A stretch of 64,000 bases of DNA from Sagittula marina (GTDB lineage Bacteria > Pseudomonadota > Alphaproteobacteria > Rhodobacterales > Rhodobacteraceae), in NCBI RefSeq assembly GCF_014196795.1, contig NZ_JACIEJ010000003.1, positions 186,001 to 250,000 of the forward strand, read 5' to 3'. This document shows positions 8,779 to 19,698 of the stretch, in pieces; positions within the stretch are counted from its first letter, which is position 1, and each line of letters starts with the position of its first letter. The notes under the pieces were generated by a model that was given only the letters and a program-made list of their open reading frames with translations, was not told the origin of the DNA and ran no database searches. Position numbers and translations under genes: made by a program.

Positions 8779-8784
8779 TTAACC
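8779..8784 (+). promoter_or_regulatory. CtrA half-site-like TTAACC in the ctrA promoter
   Basis: TTAACC matches the core of the CtrA box (TTAACC or TTAA-N7-TTAA) and lies 50 bases before the ctrA start. A degenerate second half (GTTAG) follows at 8797-8801. It suggests autoregulation, as in Caulobacter; a six-base match alone is weak. Confidence 0.3.
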
Positions 8785-8833
8785 TTTTTCAATCACGTTA
8801 GTCATAGCCCAAAAGACACCCTGGAGACTGCAT

Positions 8834-9550
8834 ATGCGTATTTTGCTTGTGGAAGACGATCCTACCACCTCCAAGAGCATCGAACTGATGTTGAGCCATG
8901 CGAACCTCAATGTTTATTCGACGGACATGGGGGAAGAAGGCATCGACCTTGCAAAACTCTACGATTACGATCTTATTTTGCTTGACCTCAACTTGCCGGA
9001 TATGAACGGTCACGAAGTTCTACGACAGCTTCGTGTGGCGCGGATCGACACGCCGATCCTTATTCTGACGGGCGAGGACGACACCCAATCCAAAATCAAA
9101 GGGTTCGGATTCGGTGCCGATGACTACATGACAAAGCCGTTTCACCGCGACGAGCTTGTGGCACGCATTCATGCCATCATCCGCCGTTCCAAGGGGCATT
9201 CGCAGTCGATCATTCGAACCGGGAAGATTTCCGTGAACCTTGACGCCAAAACGGTGGAGGTCTCCGGCAAGTCGGTTCACCTGACTGGGAAGGAGTACCA
9301 GATGCTGGAACTCCTCAGCCTGCGGAAGGGCACGACCCTCACCAAAGAGATGTTTCTGAACCATCTGTACGGCGGAATGGACGAACCAGAGCTGAAGATC
9401 ATCGACGTTTTCATCTGCAAATTGCGGAAAAAACTCTCGGAAGCCACCGGTGACGACAATTATATCGAGACGGTCTGGGGCCGCGGCTATGTCCTGCGCG
9501 ATCCGGAGCCAAACCAGGATGAAGCAAAAGCCATCGCAGCGAACGGTTAA
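8834..9550 (+). CDS. ctrA: Cell-cycle / motility response regulator CtrA
   Basis: 238 residues, OmpR family. The receiver domain (1-115) has acidic pocket EDD (7-9), phospho-acceptor Asp51 in LLDLNLPD and Lys in TKPFH. The winged-helix DNA-binding domain follows ([12 protein letters not shown] to GRGYVLRDP). In Rhodobacterales CtrA controls motility, gene transfer agents and related traits rather than being essential. The C-terminus ends Ala-Ala-Asn-Gly, not the Ala-Ala that serves as the ClpXP signal in Caulobacter CtrA. sciP lies immediately upstream. Confidence 0.97.
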   Translation: MRILLVEDDPTTSKSIELMLSHANLNVYSTDMGEEGIDLAKLYDYDLILLDLNLPDMNGHEVLRQLRVARIDTPILILTGEDDTQSKIKGFGFGADDYMTKPFHRDELVARIHAIIRRSKGHSQSIIRTGKISVNLDAKTVEVSGKSVHLTGKEYQMLELLSLRKGTTLTKEMFLNHLYGGMDEPELKIIDVFICKLRKKLSEATGDDNYIETVWGRGYVLRDPEPNQDEAKAIAANG

Positions 9551-9605
9551 AACTTCTGAGGCTGATCCGCTGGACGTTACCATGGGTCGGCCCTATCACT
9601 CCTAG

Positions 9606-13834
<4,229 letters not shown>

Positions 13835-13884
13835 ACGGCCACGCGCGGCGTGTTCTCCTGCGTGTTCTTCTGTTTTCACGAAAT

Positions 13885-13899
13885 GTTCTCATTTAGTTC
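13885..13899 (+). promoter_or_regulatory. LexA (SOS) box, alphaproteobacterial type
   Basis: GTTC-TCATTTA-GTTC matches exactly the GTTC-N7-GTTC direct repeat bound by alphaproteobacterial LexA. It lies 62 bases before the 40-residue membrane-protein gene at 13961 and 50 bases after the recG stop. Two GAAC half-sites follow at 13915 and 13923. Confidence 0.7.
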
Positions 13900-13960
13900 T
13901 TTACAGGTGATTAAGAACATGAGAACAAAGGGTCAACAAACGGAACATCGGAGTGACCCA

Positions 13961-14083
13961 ATGCTCGATATCGTCAAAGCCACGCTACACCGCCAGCAAG
14001 GCCAACTATGGCAAGATGCGCTTGGTGGGGTCAGCCTCGTCGTGATCCTCTTTGGTGCGCTACATCTTCCGTCTGTCCTGTAA
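13961..14083 (+). CDS. 40-residue membrane protein, probably SOS-induced
   Basis: A short single-pass membrane protein. The N-terminal 18 residues are polar and basic (VKATLHRQQGQ), followed by one hydrophobic segment (about 20-40: GGVSLVVILFGALHLP). A ribosome site CGGAGTG ends 5 bases before ATG 13961, which starts just after it; an in-frame ATG at 13919 lacks one. A LexA box stands upstream, and a terminator lies about 130 bases downstream. SOS-induced one-helix proteins elsewhere (SulA-independent SidA in Caulobacter) block the divisome, so a division-inhibitor role is a guess from size, topology and regulation; I do not recognise sequence similarity. Confidence 0.65.
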   Translation: MLDIVKATLHRQQGQLWQDALGGVSLVVILFGALHLPSVL

Positions 14084-14212
14084 CTTTCGACTTTCTGCCC
14101 GCGTGCAAGCGACCACCAGCACCATGCGCCTTGTCCCGGCGTCGGTGTTTGTCCCCCAGTCGGTTTCCTGCCTGTAACCGATCTTGGTGGTTTCTGACCG
14201 TCACGCACTTTT

Positions 14213-14249
14213 ACCGCCGCCTCCTGTCCCGGAGTGCGGCGGTTTTTTT
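14213..14249 (+). terminator. Intrinsic terminator downstream of the SOS small gene
   Basis: ACCGCCGC (14213-14220) pairs with GCGGCGGT (14236-14243), then a seven-T run. The 130 bases between the small gene's stop and this hairpin have no ORF and could be a long 3' UTR or a small RNA. Confidence 0.8.
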
Positions 14250-14281
14250 ATGTAAACTTGATAGAAGGACCGCGAGGGCGC

Positions 14282-14734
14282 TTAGCCGGTCTGCGCGGTC
14301 CGTGCCTCGGCGGCGGCCTCCACAGCGGCGTCCAGCGCCAGCAGGATCGACGCATGGCGGTTCTTGTAGGCACTTGCCGGGCGCAGCACTTCCAGCCCCT
14401 CAAAGGGCGCAGGCGGGGTCGGGCCATCGGATTTCAGCATATCGCGCAGCGCGTCCCGAGCGGCTCCGATCTGTTCAGGGGTTTGGCCGACGATCGCACC
14501 GCCCACCACAGAGGCCGCAGCCTGACCCAAGGCACAGGCCTTGACGTCCTGCGCGTAGCCGCTGACTTTGCCATCACGCATGTTCAGATCCACGGTGACC
14601 GTAGATCCGCACAGCGGCGAACGTTTCTTCACCGAGGCATCGGGCGCATCGAGACGGCCCAGATGCGGGATGTCGGCGGCCAGCTCCAAAATGCGGCCAG
14701 AGTACAATTTGATCAGATCGGTTTCCGCAGTCAT
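14282..14734 (-). CDS. Iron-sulfur cluster scaffold-like protein (NifU/IscU N-terminal family)
   Basis: 150 residues with the IscU/NifU-N fold signature: Cys in SPLCGSTV and Cys in DVKACALGQAAASV. The third ligand Cys expected near the C-terminal helix is absent: the equivalent stretch reads KNRHASILLALDA, with Ala where IscU and SufU have Cys. It may therefore be a non-canonical scaffold or carrier. It is divergent from hisI with 74 bases between, and converges on the SOS small gene. Confidence 0.8.
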   Translation of the reverse strand: MTAETDLIKLYSGRILELAADIPHLGRLDAPDASVKKRSPLCGSTVTVDLNMRDGKVSGYAQDVKACALGQAAASVVGGAIVGQTPEQIGAARDALRDMLKSDGPTPPAPFEGLEVLRPASAYKNRHASILLALDAAVEAAAEARTAQTG

Positions 14735-14808
14735 GCCTTGGGCTTTCGCTTCGGGAAGGTTCTAAATACATAGGCAGCCAATAGCGGCAAGCAAAAGGTT
14801 TTTCACCC

Positions 14809-15168
14809 ATGTCCTTCGATCCTGCGACCTTGGTCTATGATGAGCGCGGCCTGATCCCCTGTATCGCCCAGGCAGAGGGCAGCGGAGAGGTGCTTATGAT
14901 GGCCTGGATGAATATCGAAAGTGTTAACAAAACGCTTGAGACCCGTCGCGTAACTTATTGGTCTCGTTCACGTCAGGCGTTTTGGGTGAAAGGCGAAACC
15001 TCCGGTCACACGCAAGAGCTGGTGGATCTGCGGGTGGATTGCGACCGCGATTGCCTGCTCGCGGTGGTGCGTCAAGAAGGCCCAGCCTGTCACACGAACC
15101 GACGGTCGTGTTTTTACACGTCGGTCACCGAAGGGACCGAAGTCGAGATCATGGCACCCATGGAGTAG
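14809..15168 (+). CDS. hisI: Phosphoribosyl-AMP cyclohydrolase
   Basis: 119 residues, the usual size for a stand-alone HisI without the HisE domain. It opens the purine ring of PR-AMP in histidine synthesis. Seen: MMAWMN, RSRQAFWVKGETSGH, the metal-binding region VDCDRDCLL, and ACHTNRRSCF, which together supply the conserved Cys and Asp ligands. Monocistronic here; other his genes are not in the window. Confidence 0.96.
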   Translation: MSFDPATLVYDERGLIPCIAQAEGSGEVLMMAWMNIESVNKTLETRRVTYWSRSRQAFWVKGETSGHTQELVDLRVDCDRDCLLAVVRQEGPACHTNRRSCFYTSVTEGTEVEIMAPME

Positions 15169-15189
15169 AATTCTTTTAACGCCAAAGGC

Positions 15190-16050
15190 TTACAGGCCGA
15201 TCTTCTGCCTGATATCCCTCGGCGTCATTCCCTCGGCGCGATAGACTGCGATGGCCCGGGCGTCGTCTCGCTTTGCCAGGCGTTTACCGTGTTCATCGCG
15301 GATCAACACATGGTGATGATAGCGTGGCGTAGCCACCTCAAGCAGCGTTTGCAGCAGCACATGGATGCGCGTCGCGTCGAACAGGTCCGCGCCGCGCACC
15401 ACATGCGTGATGCCTTGAGCGGCATCATCGACGACGACGGCAAGGTGATAGGCTGCACCCGCGTCACGCCGCGACAACACAACGTCGCCAACGTTGTTAA
15501 TCATGGCGTTACGAGACAGTAGAATTTCTCCTGTCTCACCAGACAGCCCGGCACCGCCCTCGGTAAACGTCAGCGGGAGAGCCTCTCGCACGTGGTGCAT
15601 GGCGGCGTCCATGTTCAGACGTAGCGTCTGGTCCTTGGGGCGCGGCCCTGCCAGCGGCCGGTCGGGGCGGCAGGTACCGGGATAGATCAGCCCATCGGGG
15701 CCTTCGCGCGGGGCGTCCTGCGGGGCGGACAAGGCCTCGCGAATGTCCCGGCGGGTGCACCCACACGGGTAAAGAAGCCCCATGTCCCAAAGCTGATCGA
15801 GCGCGGCGTCGTAGTCTGCCATGTGGTTGGATTCACGTCGGCAGGGTGTGGGCCAATGAAGCCCCAGCCAATGGAGATCGTCGTAAATCTGCTGCTCCCA
15901 TTCAGGGCGCGCGCGCGACTGATCCAGATCGTCGATCCGCAGCAGGAAATTGCCCCCAGCCGCCTGCGCCATGCCAAACGCCAGAAGCGCCGAGTAGGCA
16001 TGGCCCAGATGCAATGGGCCTGTGGGGCTGGGGGCAAATCTTGTTTTCAT
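15190..16050 (-). CDS. gluQ: Glutamyl-Q tRNA(Asp) synthetase
   Basis: 286 residues, a truncated class I GluRS lacking the anticodon-binding domain. It glutamylates queuosine-34 of tRNA-Asp. The HIGH-like motif is HLGH (about 18-21), the KMSKS-like motif is KRLAKRDDA, and a zinc-binding Cys set is visible (CGCTRRD and a later Cys near YPGTC). It is the last gene of the trmFO / Pmp3-like / gluQRS operon, 21 bases after the small membrane gene. Two copies of its substrate tRNA-Asp lie at the left end of this window. Confidence 0.94.
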   Translation of the reverse strand: MKTRFAPSPTGPLHLGHAYSALLAFGMAQAAGGNFLLRIDDLDQSRARPEWEQQIYDDLHWLGLHWPTPCRRESNHMADYDAALDQLWDMGLLYPCGCTRRDIREALSAPQDAPREGPDGLIYPGTCRPDRPLAGPRPKDQTLRLNMDAAMHHVREALPLTFTEGGAGLSGETGEILLSRNAMINNVGDVVLSRRDAGAAYHLAVVVDDAAQGITHVVRGADLFDATRIHVLLQTLLEVATPRYHHHVLIRDEHGKRLAKRDDARAIAVYRAEGMTPRDIRQKIGL

Positions 16051-16071
16051 ACAGTGCGTTGGGCGTCGATC

Positions 16072-16281
16072 TTAATCTCGATTTCCGTAGCGACGCGCGC
16101 GTCTCTCCTCACCGGCCTGATAGATCAAAATCCAGGCCAGCAGAATGAACATCGGGTGCGTCAACCCGCCGGAAAAGATGATCGCCGATATCCAGATGAT
16201 AAAGACGACGATCGACAGGAAAATCCGTCCCAGCAACAAGATCGACAGCGGCGGAAGAAAGAGGGCAAGGACGTAATTCAT
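16072..16281 (-). CDS. Small two-helix membrane protein, YqaE/Pmp3-like
   Basis: A 69-residue protein with two hydrophobic helices ([13 protein letters not shown] and [14 protein letters not shown], plus a third stretch LAWILI) and a basic tail ([13 protein letters not shown]). The LPPL motif and size resemble the Pmp3/UPF0057 family, which affects membrane potential or stress in yeast and plants; the bacterial role is unclear. Its ATG overlaps the trmFO stop by 4 bases, so it is translated with that gene. Family assignment is moderate. Confidence 0.7.
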   Translation of the reverse strand: MNYVLALFLPPLSILLLGRIFLSIVVFIIWISAIIFSGGLTHPMFILLAWILIYQAGEERRARRYGNRD

Positions 16282-17630
16282 GCAAGCTCCTTTTGCGTGG
16301 CCAGCCAGTCGGTCCAGCAGGCCTTTGCCCGATCAGTATAGGCCTTGTAGCGGTCTTTTCGACCACGACGGCCACCTTTCAGCCCATCCAGCGGACGGAA
16401 CAGGCCGAAATTCACGTTCATCGGCTGGAACGTCTTGGCCTCCGCGCCGCCGGTGATGTGGTGGATCAGCGCGCCGTGCGCCGTGTCCTGAGGGACGGAG
16501 GCCAGAGGCTGCCCAAGGATCTCTGCCGCAGCCAGACGGCCCGCGACCAACCCCATGGAGGCGCTTTCCACGTAACCTTCGACACCCGTCACCTGTCCGG
16601 CAAAGCGGATGTTGGGCTTTGACCGCAGCCGCATCTGATCGTCCAGCAGCGTCGGCGAGTTCAGGAAGGTGTTGCGATGAATCCCGCCCAGTCGCGCGAA
16701 AGACGCATCTTCAAGCCCGGGAATCGTTTTGAAAACAGACGTTTGCGCGCCATACTTCATCTTCGTCTGGAAGCCGACGATGTTGAACAGCGTGCCAAGC
16801 GCATTGTCGCGGCGCAGCTGCACCACGGCGTAGGCTTTCGTCTCCGGGTCGTGCGGGTTGGTCAGCCCGACAGGTTTCATCGGCCCGTGGCGCAGCGTCT
16901 CGCGGCCACGTTCCGCCATGACCTCGATCGGCAGACACCCGTCGAAATACTTGGCGGTCTCGCCTTCGTGGAATTCGGTTTTGTCGGCGGCAAGCAGCGC
17001 GTCGATGAAGGCCTCGTACTGATCCTTTGTCATCGGACAGTTGATGTAGGCCTTCTGCTCTTCTTCCGTCTCGCCCTTGTCGTAGCGTGACTGCAGCCAA
17101 GCCACGTCCATATTGATCGTTTCGGCGTAGACGATGGGCGCAATCGCATCGAAAAAGGCAAGGCGGTCGGCACCGGTCTCTGCCTGAATGGCCGCGCCGA
17201 GCGCCTCTGACGTCAACGGGCCAGTGGCAAAGATCCAGTGCCCCTCGGATGGCAGCTCCGTGATCTCCTCATGGCTGACGGAGATGTTCGGATGCGCCGC
17301 GATCTTGGCCGTCACAGCGGCGGAAAATGCATCGCGATCCACGGCCAGCGCGCCGCCCGCGGGCAAGCGATGGGTATAGGCGGTGTCCATGATCAGCCCG
17401 CCGGCCTCGCGCATTTCCCAATGCAGCAGGCCCACGGCGTTCTGTTCATGGTCGTCCGACCGGAACGAGTTGGAGCAGACCATCTCACCCAGATCGCCGG
17501 TGCGATGGGCAAAGGTTTCGACCTTGGGGCGCATCTCGTGCAGGACGACCTGAATGCCAAGGTTTGCGGCCTGCCAGGCGGCCTCTGATCCGGCCATTCC
17601 GCCGCCGACGATGTGGAGTGTGTGTGTCAT
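16278..17630 (-). CDS. trmFO: Methylenetetrahydrofolate-tRNA (uracil-5-)-methyltransferase
   Basis: 450 residues. TrmFO makes ribothymidine at U54 of tRNA using methylene-THF and FAD. The N-terminal dinucleotide site [11 protein letters not shown] (about 8-18) and the family blocks [13 protein letters not shown] and [10 protein letters not shown] are evident. It is first in an operon with the Pmp3-like gene and gluQRS. The 97 bases between it and the enoyl-CoA hydratase gene carry no gene. Confidence 0.96.
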   Translation of the reverse strand: MTHTLHIVGGGMAGSEAAWQAANLGIQVVLHEMRPKVETFAHRTGDLGEMVCSNSFRSDDHEQNAVGLLHWEMREAGGLIMDTAYTHRLPAGGALAVDRDAFSAAVTAKIAAHPNISVSHEEITELPSEGHWIFATGPLTSEALGAAIQAETGADRLAFFDAIAPIVYAETINMDVAWLQSRYDKGETEEEQKAYINCPMTKDQYEAFIDALLAADKTEFHEGETAKYFDGCLPIEVMAERGRETLRHGPMKPVGLTNPHDPETKAYAVVQLRRDNALGTLFNIVGFQTKMKYGAQTSVFKTIPGLEDASFARLGGIHRNTFLNSPTLLDDQMRLRSKPNIRFAGQVTGVEGYVESASMGLVAGRLAAAEILGQPLASVPQDTAHGALIHHITGGAEAKTFQPMNVNFGLFRPLDGLKGGRRGRKDRYKAYTDRAKACWTDWLATQKELA

Positions 17631-17727
17631 GAGCGGGATTTAGGCGATGCGAGGCGCCGTTCCAAGAGGGAAGTCATGCAGAACACGCCCGATTGGGGGC
17701 GCAGCCCGCGCCGCGCCCTTTACATCG

Positions 17728-18510
17728 TCACGCCCAATCCGGCGCGCGCTTTTCCAGAAACGCGGTGATGCCTTCATCCGTATCGCGCCAAAGCATGTTT
17801 TCCACCATGACATTGCCGGCATAGGCATAGGCTTCGTCCAGCCCCATGGTCATCTGCTCGTAAAACGCGGATTTGCCGATCTTGACGGCGGCCCCCAGCT
17901 TGGCCGCGACGGTTTCCGCCAGCGCGCGGGTCCGCGTCTCCAGGTCTTCCGGCGCCACGGCGTGGTTGATCAGCCCGTGAGCCAACGCCTCCTCCGACGA
18001 TAGGAACTGTCCGGTTGTCAGCATCTCGAACGCTTTCTTGCGCGGGATATTGCGGCTCAGCGCGACCATCGGTGTCGAACAGAACAACCCGATGTTCACG
18101 CCGTTCACGCCAAAGCGCGTGCCCTCTGCCGCCACCGCCATGTCGCAGGACGCCACCATCTGACAGCCCGCCGCCGTGGCGATGCCATGCACCTGCGCAA
18201 TGACAGGCTGGGGCAGGCGGGTCAGCCCGGTCATCACGCTGGCGCAGCGTGTGAACAGATCGGCATAATAGGCGCGGCCTTGGTCCTCGTGGTCGCGCGC
18301 CGCCTGCATCTGTTTCAGATCATGCCCGGCGCAAAACGCCTTTCCCGCGCCGGACAGGATCACCACGCGCGTTTCGCGATCCGCGTTCAGCGCGTCGATC
18401 TGCTCTTGCAGCGCGGCCAGCATCTCATCCGACAGCGCGTTGAGGTTGCCGGGGCTGTTCAGCCGCAGGTGTGCGATGCCGCCCGCGTCGTGACGTTCCA
18501 AAAGTGTCAT
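17728..18510 (-). CDS. Enoyl-CoA hydratase/isomerase family protein (ECHDC3-like)
   Basis: A 260-residue crotonase-fold enzyme. The first oxyanion-hole segment AFCAGHDLKQM and the second, HGIATAAGCQMVASCD, are clear. The position of the first catalytic Glu in classical hydratases is taken by Ala/Gly in GIATAAGCQ, as in ECHDC3-type members, so ordinary hydratase activity is doubtful and the substrate unknown. It is divergent from a hotdog thioesterase gene, which suggests an acyl-CoA-related role. Confidence 0.82.
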   Translation of the reverse strand: MTLLERHDAGGIAHLRLNSPGNLNALSDEMLAALQEQIDALNADRETRVVILSGAGKAFCAGHDLKQMQAARDHEDQGRAYYADLFTRCASVMTGLTRLPQPVIAQVHGIATAAGCQMVASCDMAVAAEGTRFGVNGVNIGLFCSTPMVALSRNIPRKKAFEMLTTGQFLSSEEALAHGLINHAVAPEDLETRTRALAETVAAKLGAAVKIGKSAFYEQMTMGLDEAYAYAGNVMVENMLWRDTDEGITAFLEKRAPDWA

Positions 18511-18562
18511 CTTGTCCTCCCTTTGCAGGCGAGGTTAGCTGGCCCCAAACAGGGAGGAAAGC

Positions 18563-18994
18563 ATGGAGATCATTATCGGCCGCGAAGAGATGTCGGCCTA
18601 TCTCGAAGAGGTGTTCCCACAAGTCACCGGCATGTTCGGCATCGACCATATGGAGCCGGGGCTGGTGCGGATGCGGCTGCACAATGACGAACGACATCTC
18701 AGGCCGGGAGGCACGGTTTCTGGCCCGGCGATGTTCAGCCTTGCGGACGTGGCGGCCTACGTGGCCGTCATGATGCATGTGGGCGAGGAGGCACTGGCCG
18801 TCACCACGCACTGCAGCATCGATTTCATGCGCAAGCCGGTCTCAGGCGTGGATATCGTGGCGGAGGGGCGCGTGCTGAAGCTTGGGCGCGCCCTCGCTGT
18901 GATCGACGTGCTGCTCTACTCCGAGGGCAATGAGCAACCTGTCGCTCATGCGTCGCTCACCTATTCGATTCCACCGAAACGCGCGGAACGATAA
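18563..18994 (+). CDS. PaaI-type hotdog thioesterase
   Basis: A 143-residue single-domain hotdog protein. The signature GGTVSGPAMFSLADVAAY matches the PaaI/YbgC-like consensus in which an Asp or Glu after GP acts on the thioester; here the helix carries LAD. The TTHCSIDFMRKP strand is also typical. It probably hydrolyses short or aromatic acyl-CoAs. It is divergent from the enoyl-CoA hydratase family gene, 52 bases apart. Confidence 0.82.
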   Translation: MEIIIGREEMSAYLEEVFPQVTGMFGIDHMEPGLVRMRLHNDERHLRPGGTVSGPAMFSLADVAAYVAVMMHVGEEALAVTTHCSIDFMRKPVSGVDIVAEGRVLKLGRALAVIDVLLYSEGNEQPVAHASLTYSIPPKRAER

Positions 18995-19053
18995 GAGGCG
19001 GCTTCGGGTTCTCCCTTCAGATGACTTAACGCACTATGAAAGGGAGACCCAAC

Positions 19054-19197
19054 ATGTCCATTGCCAGCACATTGCGCCGCGCGGCAAACAGTTTTGCCCG
19101 GTCCAAATCACACAAACGCGCCGCACCCCGCGGTCGCCAAAGCACACAAAGCCAATTGGCCCGCATGGCCACACGGTTTCTGAAAAAGAAAACCTGA
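19054..19197 (+). CDS. 47-residue highly basic protein of unknown function
   Basis: A short frame with strong initiation: AAGGGAGA ends 6 bases before ATG 19054. The product has 14 Arg/Lys and a net charge near +14, an N-terminal amphipathic helix (TLRRAANSFARS), a Ser/Gln-rich centre and a helical LARMATRFLKKKT tail. A terminator follows 21 bases after the stop. The ribosome site and terminator make a real gene likely. It could bind nucleic acid or membrane; I do not recognise a family. Confidence 0.6.
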   Translation: MSIASTLRRAANSFARSKSHKRAAPRGRQSTQSQLARMATRFLKKKT

Positions 19198-19218
19198 TCT
19201 TGGTTTCAGATCGCTGAA

Positions 19219-19242
19219 CGTGCCCCTTGTCGGGCGCGTTTT
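19219..19242 (+). terminator. Terminator after the 47-residue gene
   Basis: CGTGCCC (19219-19225) pairs with GGGCGCG (19232-19238, one G-U), followed by four T. This closes the short transcript begun before 19054. Confidence 0.65.
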
Positions 19243-19349
19243 GCGTTGCATCAAGAGGATCCCGGCCCGGCCTTGAATTTGCGGCTATTCCGCGCCGCCT
19301 GAACCCGGCCTGACCAAAGCTGACCCAAGGTCCTGCGAGCTGTACCGAA

Positions 19350-19382
19350 ACCGTCCCGGACCCCTGGGTGATCCGAGACGGT
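19350..19382 (-). terminator. Probable terminator of the DUF1127 gene
   Basis: On the minus strand ACCGTCTCGGA pairs with TCCGGGACGGT across an 11-base loop, then TTT. It begins 11 bases after the DUF1127 stop. The rest of 19243-19393 holds nothing else I can support. Confidence 0.5.
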
Positions 19383-19393
19383 CGGGCAGGGTG

Positions 19394-19621
19394 TCAGCCT
19401 TCCCAGAATGGGCGGCGTATTTCCTGCCGCGCCTGATCCGGCGTTACGCCGATATCACGCAACAGATGGTCGTCGAGCCCTGACAGATCGTTTCGGGTAC
19501 GACGCAGGACATCCCATTTCGCAACCAGAACAGCAATCCGCAGCGCCACGATGCTCACCGCCGGAAGCGGGGCGTGGGAAACGAGGTAGCTCAGATCTTT
19601 GCGTGCGATCATGTGTGCCAT
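19394..19621 (-). CDS. DUF1127 domain protein
   Basis: 75 residues. The C-terminal half is a DUF1127 segment (RRTRNDLSGLDDHLLRDIGVT), an Arg-rich helix pair seen in small alphaproteobacterial proteins; some members bind RNA or affect phosphate and carbon metabolism. The N-terminal half carries a moderately hydrophobic helix (VSIVALRIAVLVAKW). AAAAGGAC precedes ATG 19621 by a few bases. It is divergent from a MocR-type regulator across 67 bases containing two inverted repeats, which suggests it is that regulator's target. Confidence 0.8.
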   Translation of the reverse strand: MAHMIARKDLSYLVSHAPLPAVSIVALRIAVLVAKWDVLRRTRNDLSGLDDHLLRDIGVTPDQARQEIRRPFWEG

Positions 19622-19654
19622 GGGAATGTCCTTTTTTAATTGTATTGACACATT

Positions 19655-19671
19655 TTGCCATTTTGTGGCAA
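19655..19671. promoter_or_regulatory. Inverted repeat TTGCCA-N5-TGGCAA, candidate operator
   Basis: A perfect 6-bp palindrome, placed between the DUF1127 and MocR-type start codons. A TTGACA-like -35 lies at 19645-19650 on the plus strand. Position makes it a candidate site for the divergent regulator. Confidence 0.45.
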
Positions 19672-19679
19672 CAATGTTG

Positions 19680-19698
19680 GTACATAATATGAATGTAC
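19680..19698. promoter_or_regulatory. Inverted repeat GTACAT-N7-ATGTAC overlapping the MocR-type start
   Basis: GTACAT (19680-19685) and ATGTAC (19693-19698) form a perfect palindrome over the start codon at 19689. Together with the repeat at 19655 it suggests autoregulation. Confidence 0.4.

Noticed and set aside
13864-13888. A second LexA box upstream of the first
   Set aside because: GTTC copies in this stretch are not spaced by 7 bases; only 13885-13899 fits.
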